Assembly: GCA_902496945.1 (NCBI GenBank)
Contig: CABVDE010000017.1
Location: 1 to 40,834 of the forward strand
DNA: 40,834 nucleotides
Direction of reading: 5' to 3'
DNA from: an uncultured Collinsella sp.
GTDB lineage: Bacteria; Actinomycetota; Coriobacteriia; Coriobacteriales; Coriobacteriaceae
Shown piece after piece: positions 24,288-32,392 of the stretch. The translations under genes were made by a program, and so were the position numbers. Below the pieces are notes generated by a model that was not told the DNA's origin, searched no databases, and saw only the letters and a list, made by a program, of their open reading frames with translations. Numbering within the stretch: the first letter of the stretch is position 1; each line of letters opens with the position of its first letter.

Positions 24288-26276
24288 ATGGCTAAGTTTG
24301 ACATCATCGCCGCCACCGGCTGCCCGACCGGTATTGCGCACACCTTCATGGCGAAGGAGGCGCTGGAGAAGGCAGCTGCTGAGCGCGGTCTGACCATTAA
24401 GGTCGAGACTCATGGCCAGGTCGGTGTCGAGAATGAGATCAGCAAGAGCGAGATTGCCGGTGCCAAGGCCGTCGTCGTCGCGGCTGACAAGGATGTCCAG
24501 GCCGAGCGTTTCGCCGGCAAGCCCATGGTTTCCGTTGGTGTTTCCAAGGCCCTGTCCGTTGAGGCCGCCGGTAAGCTGATTGACCGCGCGCTCGCCGCCA
24601 AGGGCGACAGCACGGTTGCAGCCGCTGCCGATGTCGAGGACGAGGTCGAGGAGAAGGAGTCTATCGGTCACGTCATCTACAAGCACCTCATGAACGGCGT
24701 CAGCCACATGCTGGTCTTCGTCGTCGCCGGTGGTGTCCTGACCGCCGTTTCGTTCCTGTGGGGCATTACGTCCTTCGATTCGACGGCTTCTGACTACAAC
24801 AGCTTCGCCGCTATGCTCAAGATCATCGGCGGCATCGCCATGAACCTCATGGTTCCGGTGCTTTCCGCCTACATCGCCGAGTCCATCGGCAAGCGTCCGG
24901 CGCTCGTCCCCGGTTTTGTTGCCGGTATGATCGCCATCCAGGGCCTGCCCGTTAACGCCGAGACCGGCATGATCGACGCCGATGGCGCCGGCGTGGGCTT
25001 TGGCTTCCTGGGCGGCATCATCGGCGGCTTCCTTGCTGGCTATGTCATCCTGCTGCTCGAGAAGGTCTTTGCCGGGCTGCCCAAGAACCTGGACGGCCTC
25101 AAGGCAATCTTTTTGTACCCGCTGTTCTCGACGGCCATCGTCGGCCTGGTTATGCTCGGCATCTCCGGCCCCATGGCTGCCATCAACACCGCCATGATGG
25201 ACTTCCTCAAGGGCCTGTCCGCCTCTGGCGCCGTCGTGCTGGGTCTTGCCATCGGCTGCATGTGCGCCTTTGACATGGGCGGCCCGGTCAATAAGGCTGC
25301 TTATGTCACCGGTACCGCTATGCTCACCGAGGCTCTTGCCGCTGGTGTCGGCACCGATACCTACAACTTCGGTACCAACTTCATGGCTGCCGTATCCGCT
25401 GCTTGCATCGTTCCGCCGCTGATCACCACCTTCGCCGTCGTCGTCGGCAAGAAGTATTTCAGCCAGGAGGATCATGACGCCGGTATCGTCAACCTCATCC
25501 TTGGTTGCACCCACATCACCGAGGGCGCCATTCCGTTCATGACCAAGAACATCTGGCCCGTTATGCCCATCATGATGCTCGGTTCCTCCATCGCTTCGAT
25601 TCTGACCATCATGTTCAACGTCCACGATCCGGCGCCTCACGGTGGCTTCCTGGTCCTGCCCGTTGTCGAGAACGGTCCGCTGTGGGTCCTCGCGATCCTC
25701 ATCGGTGCTGTTGTCGGTGGAATCCTCTTCGTGGCCTTCAAGAAGTATGACTTCGAGAAGAACCAGAAGGCTGTTCCTGCCGCTCCTGCTGCCAAGCCGG
25801 TCGAGGCCCCCGAGGCCGAGGCTCCCGACTTCGTGAAGGTCGAGAATGTCTTTGTCGCCGAGGACTTCGCTTCTCGTGACGAGGCTCTGAGCTTCGTTTC
25901 CAACCAGGCTGTCAAGGCCGGTATCGCCAGCGATGCCGACGCCGTGATGAACGCCTTCTTGGCCCGCGAGGCCGAGGGCACCACGGGCATGATGGAGGGC
26001 TTCGCCATCCCGCATGCCAAGTCCGATGCCATTACCGAGGCCGCCGTCATCGTCGTTAAGGATGAGTCCGGCGTGACCGGTTGGGATACCATGGACGGCG
26101 CTCCCGTTAACGTGGCCATCGCTTTGCTCATCCCGGGTGCACAGGCCGGCACCACGCACCTCAAGATCCTGTCCAAGGTAGCCGAGGCGCTCATGGACGA
26201 GGACTTCCGTGCCACCGTTAAGGGTTCCACCGACGCCGCCGAGATCGCCAAGACGATCAACGCCCGCCTGGTCTAA
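24288..26276 (+). CDS. fruA: PTS fructose-specific permease, fused IIB-IIC-IIA
   Basis: Imports fructose and phosphorylates it, typically to fructose-1-phosphate. The 662-aa protein starts with the IIB domain (1-100); Cys12 in AATGCPTGIAHTFMA is the phosphorylated Cys. A short acidic linker (DVEDEVEEKES) leads to the membrane IIC domain (about 125-490, with GGPVNKAAYVTG and NLILGCTHITEGAIPF). An Ala/Pro/Glu linker and the C-terminal IIA domain (about 520-662) follow, with His576 in GFAIPHAKSDAI. The B-C-A order differs from Escherichia coli FruA, where IIA is a separate FruB. AGAAGGAGG precedes the ATG. Confidence 0.95.
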   Translation: MAKFDIIAATGCPTGIAHTFMAKEALEKAAAERGLTIKVETHGQVGVENEISKSEIAGAKAVVVAADKDVQAERFAGKPMVSVGVSKALSVEAAGKLIDRALAAKGDSTVAAAADVEDEVEEKESIGHVIYKHLMNGVSHMLVFVVAGGVLTAVSFLWGITSFDSTASDYNSFAAMLKIIGGIAMNLMVPVLSAYIAESIGKRPALVPGFVAGMIAIQGLPVNAETGMIDADGAGVGFGFLGGIIGGFLAGYVILLLEKVFAGLPKNLDGLKAIFLYPLFSTAIVGLVMLGISGPMAAINTAMMDFLKGLSASGAVVLGLAIGCMCAFDMGGPVNKAAYVTGTAMLTEALAAGVGTDTYNFGTNFMAAVSAACIVPPLITTFAVVVGKKYFSQEDHDAGIVNLILGCTHITEGAIPFMTKNIWPVMPIMMLGSSIASILTIMFNVHDPAPHGGFLVLPVVENGPLWVLAILIGAVVGGILFVAFKKYDFEKNQKAVPAAPAAKPVEAPEAEAPDFVKVENVFVAEDFASRDEALSFVSNQAVKAGIASDADAVMNAFLAREAEGTTGMMEGFAIPHAKSDAITEAAVIVVKDESGVTGWDTMDGAPVNVAIALLIPGAQAGTTHLKILSKVAEALMDEDFRATVKGSTDAAEIAKTINARLV

Positions 26277-26314
26277 TCCCACGGCAAGCGAACAACATCG
26301 CCCCCTGTATCAAA

Positions 26315-26348
26315 GGCGAGGACTCCACCCGGAGCCCCCGCCTTTTTT
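26315..26348 (+). terminator. Terminator after fruA
   Basis: GGCGAGGACTCC (26315-26326) pairs with GGAGCCCCCGCC (26331-26342) with two mismatches around ACCC and is followed by six T residues. It separates fruA from ptsH, so the two can be expressed apart. Confidence 0.85.
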
Positions 26349-26564
26349 CAACCCCAAATAAATTGCGGTGAAATAGGGACTGTTTAAATGCCCGCACCCC
26401 CAAAGCACTTAATGCGCTTTCCGTCTTGTGCAGGACTGTAGAGCAGCAAATTTAACCGCCCCGCCCGGAAGGCAAGGGCAGGGATACGACATCTGTCCAA
26501 CAATTCGTGCGAAACATAATGAAAAACCGTTTGATGTGAGTTAATATAAACAACGTCGTGAATC

Positions 26565-26613
26565 TGACTCCTGCCACATGCATGACAGGGGTTAAACACA
26601 AAAAAAGGAGTCA
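26565..26613 (+). promoter_or_regulatory. ptsH leader with ribosome-binding-site-masking helix
   Basis: TGACTCCT (26565-26572) is perfectly complementary to AGGAGTCA (26606-26613), which contains the ptsH ribosome-binding site. A competing fold is possible with CCTG (26570-26573, overlapping the left arm) and CAGG at 26585-26588. The rest of the 268-base gap (26349-26616) is AT-rich. It contains -10-like boxes (CATAAT 26515-26520, TAATAT 26542-26547) but no convincing -35 and no gene. Confidence 0.5.
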
Positions 26614-26616
26614 ATT

Positions 26617-26880
26617 ATGGTTTCTGAAAAGGCTACCCTCGTTAATCCTCAGGGTCTGCACATGCGTCCGGCTGGTCTGTTCGCTTCCACCATGGGCAAG
26701 TACGCCTGTGACGTGACGGTCGTCACCCCCGAGAAGGAGGTCAACGGCAAGTCCCCGATGGCCCTCATGGCTGCTGGTATCCCCTGCGGCACCGAGGTCG
26801 AGGTCAAGTGCGACGGCGCTGACGAGGCCGAGGCTCTGGCTGCTGCCATCGAGCTCATCAAGAGCGGTCTTGGCGAGTAG
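26617..26880 (+). CDS. ptsH: Phosphocarrier protein HPr
   Basis: Carries phosphate from enzyme I to the sugar-specific IIA domains. The 87-aa protein has the active-site His15 in PQGLHMRPAG and the regulatory Ser46 in VNGKSPMALMAAG, the target of HPr kinase in Gram-positive bacteria. Ser46 suggests carbon-catabolite control is possible, although no hprK is in the window. AAGGAG lies six bases before the ATG and can be hidden by the leader helix described separately. It lies between fruA and ptsI, each separated by hairpins. Confidence 0.97.
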   Translation: MVSEKATLVNPQGLHMRPAGLFASTMGKYACDVTVVTPEKEVNGKSPMALMAAGIPCGTEVEVKCDGADEAEALAAAIELIKSGLGE

Positions 26881-26925
26881 AACTCAAACGGGTCGCATGT
26901 TGAACAACTAAGTTCATATTTGGGG

Positions 26926-26962
26926 GCGCAGTGACCTGTTTTAAGGTAGCTGCGCTCTTTTG
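26926..26962 (+). terminator. Terminator/attenuator between ptsH and ptsI
   Basis: GCGCAG-TG-ACCT (26926-26937) pairs with AGGT-AG-CTGCGC (26944-26955) with one wobble and one mismatch, followed by TCTTTTG. It would set HPr in excess over enzyme I if partial. Confidence 0.7.
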
Positions 26963-27007
26963 TTATGGATATGGCAAAACGCTTTATCACATGACACGGA
27001 GAGAGGA

Positions 27008-28717
27008 ATGGGAATGTATCAGGGAGTCAACGCTTCCGAGGGCATCGGTATCGGCACCGTCATGGTCGCCGTCGATCCCGACTTGACGTTTGAGCCGCAC
27101 GAGGTTGCTGATTCGGCAGCAGAGAAGGAGCGCTATCAGACCGCTCTTTCGGTCTTCTGCGAGAAGACCCAGGCTCAGGCCGACCATATGAAGGAGACGG
27201 TGGGCGAGGCCGAGGCCGAGATCATGAGCGGACACATTGTCTTGGCTCAGGACCCGGGCATGACCGACACCATCAACGCCGCCATTGACGGCGGCACCTG
27301 CGCCGAGCAGGCGCTCATGGACACCTCGACCATGTTCGAGAACATGTTCCTGTCCATGGACGATGAGATGTTCCGTCTGCGCGCGGCCGACATCGCCGAT
27401 ATCCGAACCGGTATTCTGGCCGAGCTGCTGGGCAAGGAGGTCGTCGACCTTTCCGTCCTGCCCGAGAACACCGTCGTTGTCGTGCACGACCTTACGCCGT
27501 CCATGACCGCCACGATCGACAAGGCTCACGTTGCCGGCATCGTCACCGAGACCGGTGGCCGCACGTCGCACTCCGCGATCATCGCCCGTGCGCTCGAGAT
27601 TCCGGCTGTCCTTTCGGTTGCCAACAGCTGCACCGCGCTGCGTAATGGCATGACTGTCATCGTCGACGGTGGCAAGGGCATCGTCGAGGCCGATCCCAAC
27701 GAGGAGACGCTCGCCGCCTACACCGCCAAGGCCGAGGCCTTCGCTGCCGAGAAGGCGGCTCTCGAGGCCTTCCGCGGCAAGCCGTCCGTGACTGCCGACG
27801 GCATCAAGAAGATCATCGCCTGCAACATCGGCAACCCCGATGACGTGCCCAACGCCCTCGATCACGACGCCGAGGCTATCGGCCTGTTCCGCTCAGAGTT
27901 CCTGTTCATGGACTCCGCCGAGCTTCCTTCCGAGGAGGAGCAGTTCAACGCCTATCGCAAGGTCGCCAGCGCGCTCAAGGGCGCTCCGGTCATCATCCGC
28001 ACGCTCGACGTGGGTGGCGACAAGGAGATCCCGTATCTGCACATGGTCAAGGAAGAGAACCCCTTCATGGGCTTCCGTGCCGTGCGTTACTGCCTGGCCA
28101 ACCCCGACCAGTACAAGGTTCAGCTCCGTGCCCTGCTGCGCGCCAGCGCCTTCGGTGACGTCAAGATCATGATCCCGCTCGTCACCTGCGTCGAGGAGGT
28201 CGTGGCCGTCAAGGAGCTCGTCGAGCAGTGCAAGGCCGAGCTGACCGAAGAGGGTCGCAAGTTCAACGAGAACATCGAGGTCGGCATCATGGTCGAGACG
28301 CCTGCTGCCTCCCTGCTCGCTGACCGCCTGGCCGAGGTCGCCGACTTCTTCTCCATCGGCACCAACGACCTGATCGGCTACACCATGTGCGCCGACCGTG
28401 GTAACGACACCATCTCCAACCTGTACCAGGTTTACTATCCCTCCGTGCTCCGCTCGCTCAAGAACATCATCGAGAGCGGCGTGAAGGCCGGCATCATGGT
28501 CGGCATGTGCGGCGAGGCCGCTGCCGATCCGCTGCTCGAGCCGCTGCTGATCAGCTGGGGCCTGGAGGAGTTCTCGATGAGCGCTCCGTCGATCCTGCGC
28601 GCCCGCAAGACCATCAGCCAGTGGACCAAGGCCGAGTGCGACGAGCTCGCCGAGAAGGCGCTCGCCTGCAACACCGCCGCCGAGGTCAAGGCGCTGCTCG
28701 AGTCCGCAGCTCGATAA
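27008..28717 (+). CDS. ptsI: Phosphoenolpyruvate-protein phosphotransferase (enzyme I)
   Basis: Takes phosphate from PEP and passes it to HPr. The 569-aa protein has the HPr-binding helical domain, then the phospho-His domain with GGRTSHSAIIAR (His188). The PEP-binding TIM barrel follows (FRSEFLFMDSAELPSEEEQF; RTLDVGGDKEIPYL; FMGFRAVRYCL; SIGTNDLIGYTMCADRGN; active-site Cys in GMCGEAAADP). ATG 27008 is used with GGAG six bases upstream; ATG 27014, two codons on, is nearly as good. An upstream TTG would add 16 unlike residues. The hairpin at 28734-28765 separates it from fruK. Confidence 0.95.
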   Translation: MGMYQGVNASEGIGIGTVMVAVDPDLTFEPHEVADSAAEKERYQTALSVFCEKTQAQADHMKETVGEAEAEIMSGHIVLAQDPGMTDTINAAIDGGTCAEQALMDTSTMFENMFLSMDDEMFRLRAADIADIRTGILAELLGKEVVDLSVLPENTVVVVHDLTPSMTATIDKAHVAGIVTETGGRTSHSAIIARALEIPAVLSVANSCTALRNGMTVIVDGGKGIVEADPNEETLAAYTAKAEAFAAEKAALEAFRGKPSVTADGIKKIIACNIGNPDDVPNALDHDAEAIGLFRSEFLFMDSAELPSEEEQFNAYRKVASALKGAPVIIRTLDVGGDKEIPYLHMVKEENPFMGFRAVRYCLANPDQYKVQLRALLRASAFGDVKIMIPLVTCVEEVVAVKELVEQCKAELTEEGRKFNENIEVGIMVETPAASLLADRLAEVADFFSIGTNDLIGYTMCADRGNDTISNLYQVYYPSVLRSLKNIIESGVKAGIMVGMCGEAAADPLLEPLLISWGLEEFSMSAPSILRARKTISQWTKAECDELAEKALACNTAAEVKALLESAAR

Positions 28718-28733
28718 TTTGGTATCAGAGGTA

Positions 28734-28765
28734 ACCGCGTGGTTGGAATGGGTCGACCACGCGGT
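28734..28765 (+). other. Intercistronic 10-bp hairpin between ptsI and fruK
   Basis: ACCGCGTGGT (28734-28743) and ACCACGCGGT (28756-28765) are perfect complements around 12 bases. No T-run follows. It may be a processing or stabilising element, or a regulator site. Confidence 0.6.
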
Positions 28766-28791
28766 CCTCACATATACAGGGGGTACTGTAA

Positions 28792-29724
28792 ATGTTCTAC
28801 ACGCTAACCGCTAACCCGGCTGTCGACATGACGGTTTCGAGCTCTCCGCTCGAGCCTGACGAGAACGTCCGCACCGGCTCGGCCAGCTACACGGCCAACG
28901 GCAAGGGCCTCGACGTGTCCTTCGCCTTTAAGAAGATGGGCGTCGACACCGTCGCGCTCGGCTTCTTCGCCGGCTTCACGGGCAAGTTCATTGTCGAGGA
29001 GGTCATGAATCTGGGTTGCCTGTGCCGCCCGGTCTGGACCGACGGCATCACGCGCATTAACACCTACATCAACGATGGCCAGCACGAGTACGGCATCCTT
29101 AACCCCGGCGCCCCGATCACGCCGGAGCACCAGAAGGAACTCTACAACATCCTGGACACCGCGGGCGATCTTGAGTGCCTGATTGTCTCCGGCTCTGTTC
29201 CCCCCAAAGCCACGCCCGACTTCCTGGCTCAGGTCATGGATCACGCTCAGGCCCGTGGCGCCGACGTCGTCCTGGACCTGTCCTCCGACAAGCTCAAGGA
29301 ACTCGCTCACAAGAAGCCGCTGCTCATCAAGCCGAACCATCACGAGATGAAGGCTATCTTCGGCGTTCCGGTCGACACTGACGACGAGGTCCGCGTTGCC
29401 ATGAAGATGGCTCACGACGCCGGCGTGCAGAACGTGCTGCTCACCCGTGGTAGCCGCGGCGATGCTTACTTCTCCAATGGCGAGGACATCTGGTACGCCA
29501 AGCGTGAGTTCAACATCAAGCTGGTCTCTTCCGTCTGCGCCGGCGACTGCACCCTCGCTGCGTTCCTGCACAAGTGGTACAGGGATCGCGACAACGTCGA
29601 GGAGGCCATGAAGCTCGCTATGGCCACCGGCGCCAACGTTGCCGAGTCCGTCGGCATTGGTGACTTCGGTCACGTCGACGAGTACAGCAAGCGCGTTGCT
29701 GTCCGCAAGCTCGATCGTCAGTAA
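28792..29724 (+). CDS. fruK: 1-phosphofructokinase family (PfkB) hexose kinase, copy 1
   Basis: PfkB/ribokinase-fold sugar-phosphate kinase, 310 aa, expected to convert fructose-1-phosphate to fructose-1,6-bisphosphate. It begins MFYTLTANPAVDMTV, as in 1-phosphofructokinases and tagatose-6-phosphate kinases. NGKGLDVSFAFKKMG and GFFAGFTGKFI fit the substrate-binding sheet. The C-terminal anion-hole motif reads VCAGDCTLAAFL, keeping the catalytic Asp of the GAGDS type but with Cys in place of the first Gly and the last Ser. GGGGG precedes the ATG. The asparagine of GKGxNVS is Asp here, unlike in copy 2. Position after fruA-ptsH-ptsI supports FruK; tagatose-6-phosphate kinase is the alternative. 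Confidence 0.88.
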   Translation: MFYTLTANPAVDMTVSSSPLEPDENVRTGSASYTANGKGLDVSFAFKKMGVDTVALGFFAGFTGKFIVEEVMNLGCLCRPVWTDGITRINTYINDGQHEYGILNPGAPITPEHQKELYNILDTAGDLECLIVSGSVPPKATPDFLAQVMDHAQARGADVVLDLSSDKLKELAHKKPLLIKPNHHEMKAIFGVPVDTDDEVRVAMKMAHDAGVQNVLLTRGSRGDAYFSNGEDIWYAKREFNIKLVSSVCAGDCTLAAFLHKWYRDRDNVEEAMKLAMATGANVAESVGIGDFGHVDEYSKRVAVRKLDRQ

Positions 29725-29752
29725 TCGAAACGCGACATATTCGTGCGCATGC

Positions 29753-29784
29753 GGCGCCCCGGTTTCGGCCGGGGCGCCTTTTTT
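29753..29784 (+). terminator. Strong terminator after fruK copy 1
   Basis: GGCGCCCCGG (29753-29762) pairs perfectly with CCGGGGCGCC (29769-29778) around TTTCGG and is followed by six T residues. The second kinase gene therefore probably has its own promoter in 29785-29898. Confidence 0.93.
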
Positions 29785-29913
29785 GTTCCGCCATGGGGGA
29801 GAGGCGTCCTGCCGTACTTCATCGCTTCCACACCGTTCGCCGAGTTGTTGTAGCCTTTTGTCGATGCGTGGAATATACTTTCATTAACACGTTGCTTTGT
29901 GAAAGGAACATGC

Positions 29914-30846
29914 ATGATTTACACGCTCACTGCAAATCCCGCCATCGACTACAACATCGCCTGCGACGGCCTTGCTGCCAACACCGTCACGCGTACCCGC
30001 AACGCCGTCTACACGCCCAACGGCAAGGGCCTCAACGTCTCGTTCACGCTTGACCACTACGGTGTCGATACCACGATCCTGGGCTTCTTCGCCGGCTTCT
30101 CGGGCGAGTTTATCGTCAAGGGCGCCGAGGCCCTGGGTGTGCCCGTCAAGCCCGTGTGGACCGACGGCATCACGCGCGTCAACGTGTTCCTCAATGCCGG
30201 TCCCGACACCGAGTACAACATGGTCAACGCCGGTGCCGCCATCAATGAGGCCAACGAGCAGGAGATGTTTGAGCTTATCGATTCGCTCGACGACATGACC
30301 TGCCTGGTTATCAGCGGCTCGCTGCCTCCCAACACTTCCGAGGGCTTCCTGGCCGAGGTCCTGCGCCGTGTCAAGGCCAAGGGGGCCGAGTTCGTCCTCG
30401 ACATCTCGAGCCATCAGCTGGCAGACCTCATTGCCATGGAGCCGCTGCTGATCAAGCCCAATGACGACGAGCTGCTCGACATCTTTGGCATTAAGGTGAG
30501 CGGTGGCGACGACGAGTCCGTCAAGGGCGCGATGGTCGAGCTGCACGCCAAGGGCGCCAAGAACGTGCTGCTGACCCTCGGTGGCGACGGCGCGTACTTC
30601 TCCAACGGCGAGCATATCTGGTTTGCCAACCGCACCTTTGAGGTCAAGCTGCTGTCGACCGTCTGCGCCGGCGACTCCTCGCTCGCTGCCTTCCTGTCCG
30701 TTTGGCACGACGCTCCTGAGCGCGTCGAGGATGCCTTGCGCCTCTCGATGGCCACTGGCGCCAACGTGGTCGAGTGTCCGGGTCTGGGTGACTTTGCCAA
30801 GGTCGATGAGTACCAGAAGGATATCGCCATCCGTCAGGTTTGCTAG
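29914..30846 (+). CDS. fruK: 1-phosphofructokinase family (PfkB) hexose kinase, copy 2
   Basis: Paralogue of the preceding kinase, also 310 aa, with the same opening (MIYTLTANPAIDYNI) and layout: NGKGLNVSFTLDHYG, GFFAGFSGEFIVKG, VWTDGITRVNVF and VCAGDSSLAAFLSVW. Its GAGDS-type motif and GLNVS element are closer to consensus than those of copy 1. AAAGGA precedes the ATG; a GTG five codons earlier is possible but has no separate site. A strong terminator lies between the copies, so it can be expressed alone. One of the pair may have changed substrate (tagatose-6-phosphate, for example). Confidence 0.86.
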   Translation: MIYTLTANPAIDYNIACDGLAANTVTRTRNAVYTPNGKGLNVSFTLDHYGVDTTILGFFAGFSGEFIVKGAEALGVPVKPVWTDGITRVNVFLNAGPDTEYNMVNAGAAINEANEQEMFELIDSLDDMTCLVISGSLPPNTSEGFLAEVLRRVKAKGAEFVLDISSHQLADLIAMEPLLIKPNDDELLDIFGIKVSGGDDESVKGAMVELHAKGAKNVLLTLGGDGAYFSNGEHIWFANRTFEVKLLSTVCAGDSSLAAFLSVWHDAPERVEDALRLSMATGANVVECPGLGDFAKVDEYQKDIAIRQVC

Positions 30847-30867
30847 AGCTGCCATATAGTCAGTTTT

Positions 30868-30900
30868 GCGCCCGTCTTGATTGCAGGACGGGCGCTTTTT
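30868..30900 (+). terminator. Strong terminator after fruK copy 2
   Basis: GCGCCCGTC (30868-30876) pairs perfectly with GACGGGCGC (30887-30895) and is followed by five T residues. Confidence 0.93.
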
Positions 30901-30937
30901 GCGTCTCGATCTTGCGTGTGCAGCGAAGGCAGTTTCT

Positions 30938-30953
30938 TGCTAGACTTCTAGCA
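30938..30953. promoter_or_regulatory. 7-bp dyad upstream of cca
   Basis: TGCTAGA-CT-TCTAGCA is a perfect palindrome 44 bases before the cca ATG and contains TAGACT, a -10-like box. It may be an operator or the promoter core; no -35 box at a proper distance is seen. Confidence 0.4.
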
Positions 30954-30997
30954 GACGCTATCGAGAGTCAATTTCATCTTCGCAGGAGGCCACAGGT

Positions 30998-32392
30998 ATG
31001 TGCAATGTTTCGCTCAACGGTACGCAGCCGACCGATGCCTCCCTGCGCGTCCTGCGCGCGCTCGAGGCGGCCGGTCTTGAGGCTTGGTACGTTGGCGGTT
31101 GGGTGCGCGATGCCCTGATGGGATGCCCCAGCCACGATGTCGACATGTGTTGTAGCGGCTTGTGGCAGGAGTCCAAGGCAGCGCTCGAGGCCGCCGGTAT
31201 CGCGGTCGTGGAGTCGGGCATTAAGTTTGGCGGTATCACGGCTATTAGCGATGGCGAGCGCATTGAGGTCACGACGTATCGCCTGGACGGCTTTTACACC
31301 GATGGCCGCCATCCCCAGAGTGTGGAGCGCGCCACTTCGCTTGAGGACGATCTGTCGCGCCGCGACTTTACCGTCAATGCCATGGCCTGGCATCCCGAGC
31401 GCGGGCTTGTCGACCGCTACGACGGCCAGGGTGACTTGGAGCGCAAGTTGATTCGCGCTGTCGGCGATCCCAAGCGCCGTTTTAATGAGGACGCTCTACG
31501 CATGTTGCGTGCGGTGCGCTTTGCCTGCCGCCTGGACTTTATGATTGAACCCGCGACCAAACAGGCTTTGGCCGAATGCGCGCCGTTGCTCGATGCCGTG
31601 GCGCGCGAGCGTGTGGGCATTGAGCTTGAGGGCATCCTTTCGACCGGCCACGGGGGAGACGCCATGCTGCGCTACCCTGAGCTCATCTGCGCCGCCGTGC
31701 CCGAGTTGGCTGCGGGTCGCGGGTTTGATCAGCGCAGTGTTTATCATGCGTTTAACGTCTACGAGCATATCTCCCGTGTGCTGACAGTGGCAGGTGAGCT
31801 GGCGCTGTGCGACGGCGTCGCACCCTCGTCGAGTCTTATGTGGGCGGCTTTTTTGCACGATGTGTCCAAACCCGAGTGCTTCACGGTCGATCACGCCGGC
31901 AGCGGACACTTCTATGGTCATCCCGAGCTCGGCGCCAAGAAGGCGCGCGCCATTATGGATCGCCTGGCGCTCACGCACGACCTGGTCCGCGATGTGTGCC
32001 TGCTTATCAAATATCATGACAAGCCGCTGCGACCCGAGCGTACCTGCCTGCTCAATATGATGCGCGCGCTTTCGGGCGAGGGCGTCGACACGGCCCGCCT
32101 GATCGACGAACTCATGGATCTTAAACGTGCCGACACGCTCGGCAAGGCCCCGTCGTGCTTCTATTACGTCGAGACGATCGAGGAGATGCGCGCGCTGGCG
32201 CACGAGCTGCTGAAGGCGGGGGAGCCCTATACGCTCAAGATGCTCGCCATCAACGGCGGCGACCTGATCCGTGCCGGTGTTAAACCGGGACCCGAGCTAG
32301 GCCAGCTACTCAACGCCGCCCTCGACGCCGTGATCGAGGACAGCGTCCCCAACGATCGCGAAGCCCTCCTGGCCCACCTCAACCTGGAGTAG
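30998..32392 (+). CDS. cca: CCA-adding tRNA nucleotidyltransferase with HD domain
   Basis: Adds or repairs the 3' CCA of tRNAs. The 464-aa protein has the class II nucleotidyltransferase signature GGWVRDALMGCPSHDVDMCCSG (about 33-54; the catalytic Asp pair in DVD). RRDFTVNAMA and RRFNEDALRMLRAVRFACRL provide nucleotide selection and RNA-binding helices. An HD-type domain follows (AAFLHDVSKPECFTVD; HPELGAKKARAIMDRL). GGAGG lies before the ATG. Its TAG stop lies within the first arm of the 106-nt palindrome, and two tRNA-Glu genes follow. Poly(A) polymerase activity cannot be excluded from sequence. Confidence 0.93.
   Translation: MCNVSLNGTQPTDASLRVLRALEAAGLEAWYVGGWVRDALMGCPSHDVDMCCSGLWQESKAALEAAGIAVVESGIKFGGITAISDGERIEVTTYRLDGFYTDGRHPQSVERATSLEDDLSRRDFTVNAMAWHPERGLVDRYDGQGDLERKLIRAVGDPKRRFNEDALRMLRAVRFACRLDFMIEPATKQALAECAPLLDAVARERVGIELEGILSTGHGGDAMLRYPELICAAVPELAAGRGFDQRSVYHAFNVYEHISRVLTVAGELALCDGVAPSSSLMWAAFLHDVSKPECFTVDHAGSGHFYGHPELGAKKARAIMDRLALTHDLVRDVCLLIKYHDKPLRPERTCLLNMMRALSGEGVDTARLIDELMDLKRADTLGKAPSCFYYVETIEEMRALAHELLKAGEPYTLKMLAINGGDLIRAGVKPGPELGQLLNAALDAVIEDSVPNDREALLAHLNLE

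Noticed and set aside
24159..26282. 707-codon open frame on the minus strand within fruA
   Set aside because: Same cause: a codon-bias shadow of a certain fructose permease gene, Gly/Asp/His-rich and without family motifs.
26367..26391. GGGACTGTTTAAATGCCC as a palindrome-family member
   Set aside because: The arms do not pair well and the core differs (GGGACTG rather than GGGACAAA).
26384..26614. 76-codon minus-strand frame in the fruA-ptsH gap
   Set aside because: Lies over the ptsH leader elements, lacks a ribosome-binding site and shows no coherent domain.
29785..29913. Promoter of the second fruK copy
   Set aside because: One is expected after the strong terminator, but I found no convincing -35/-10 pair, so none is annotated.
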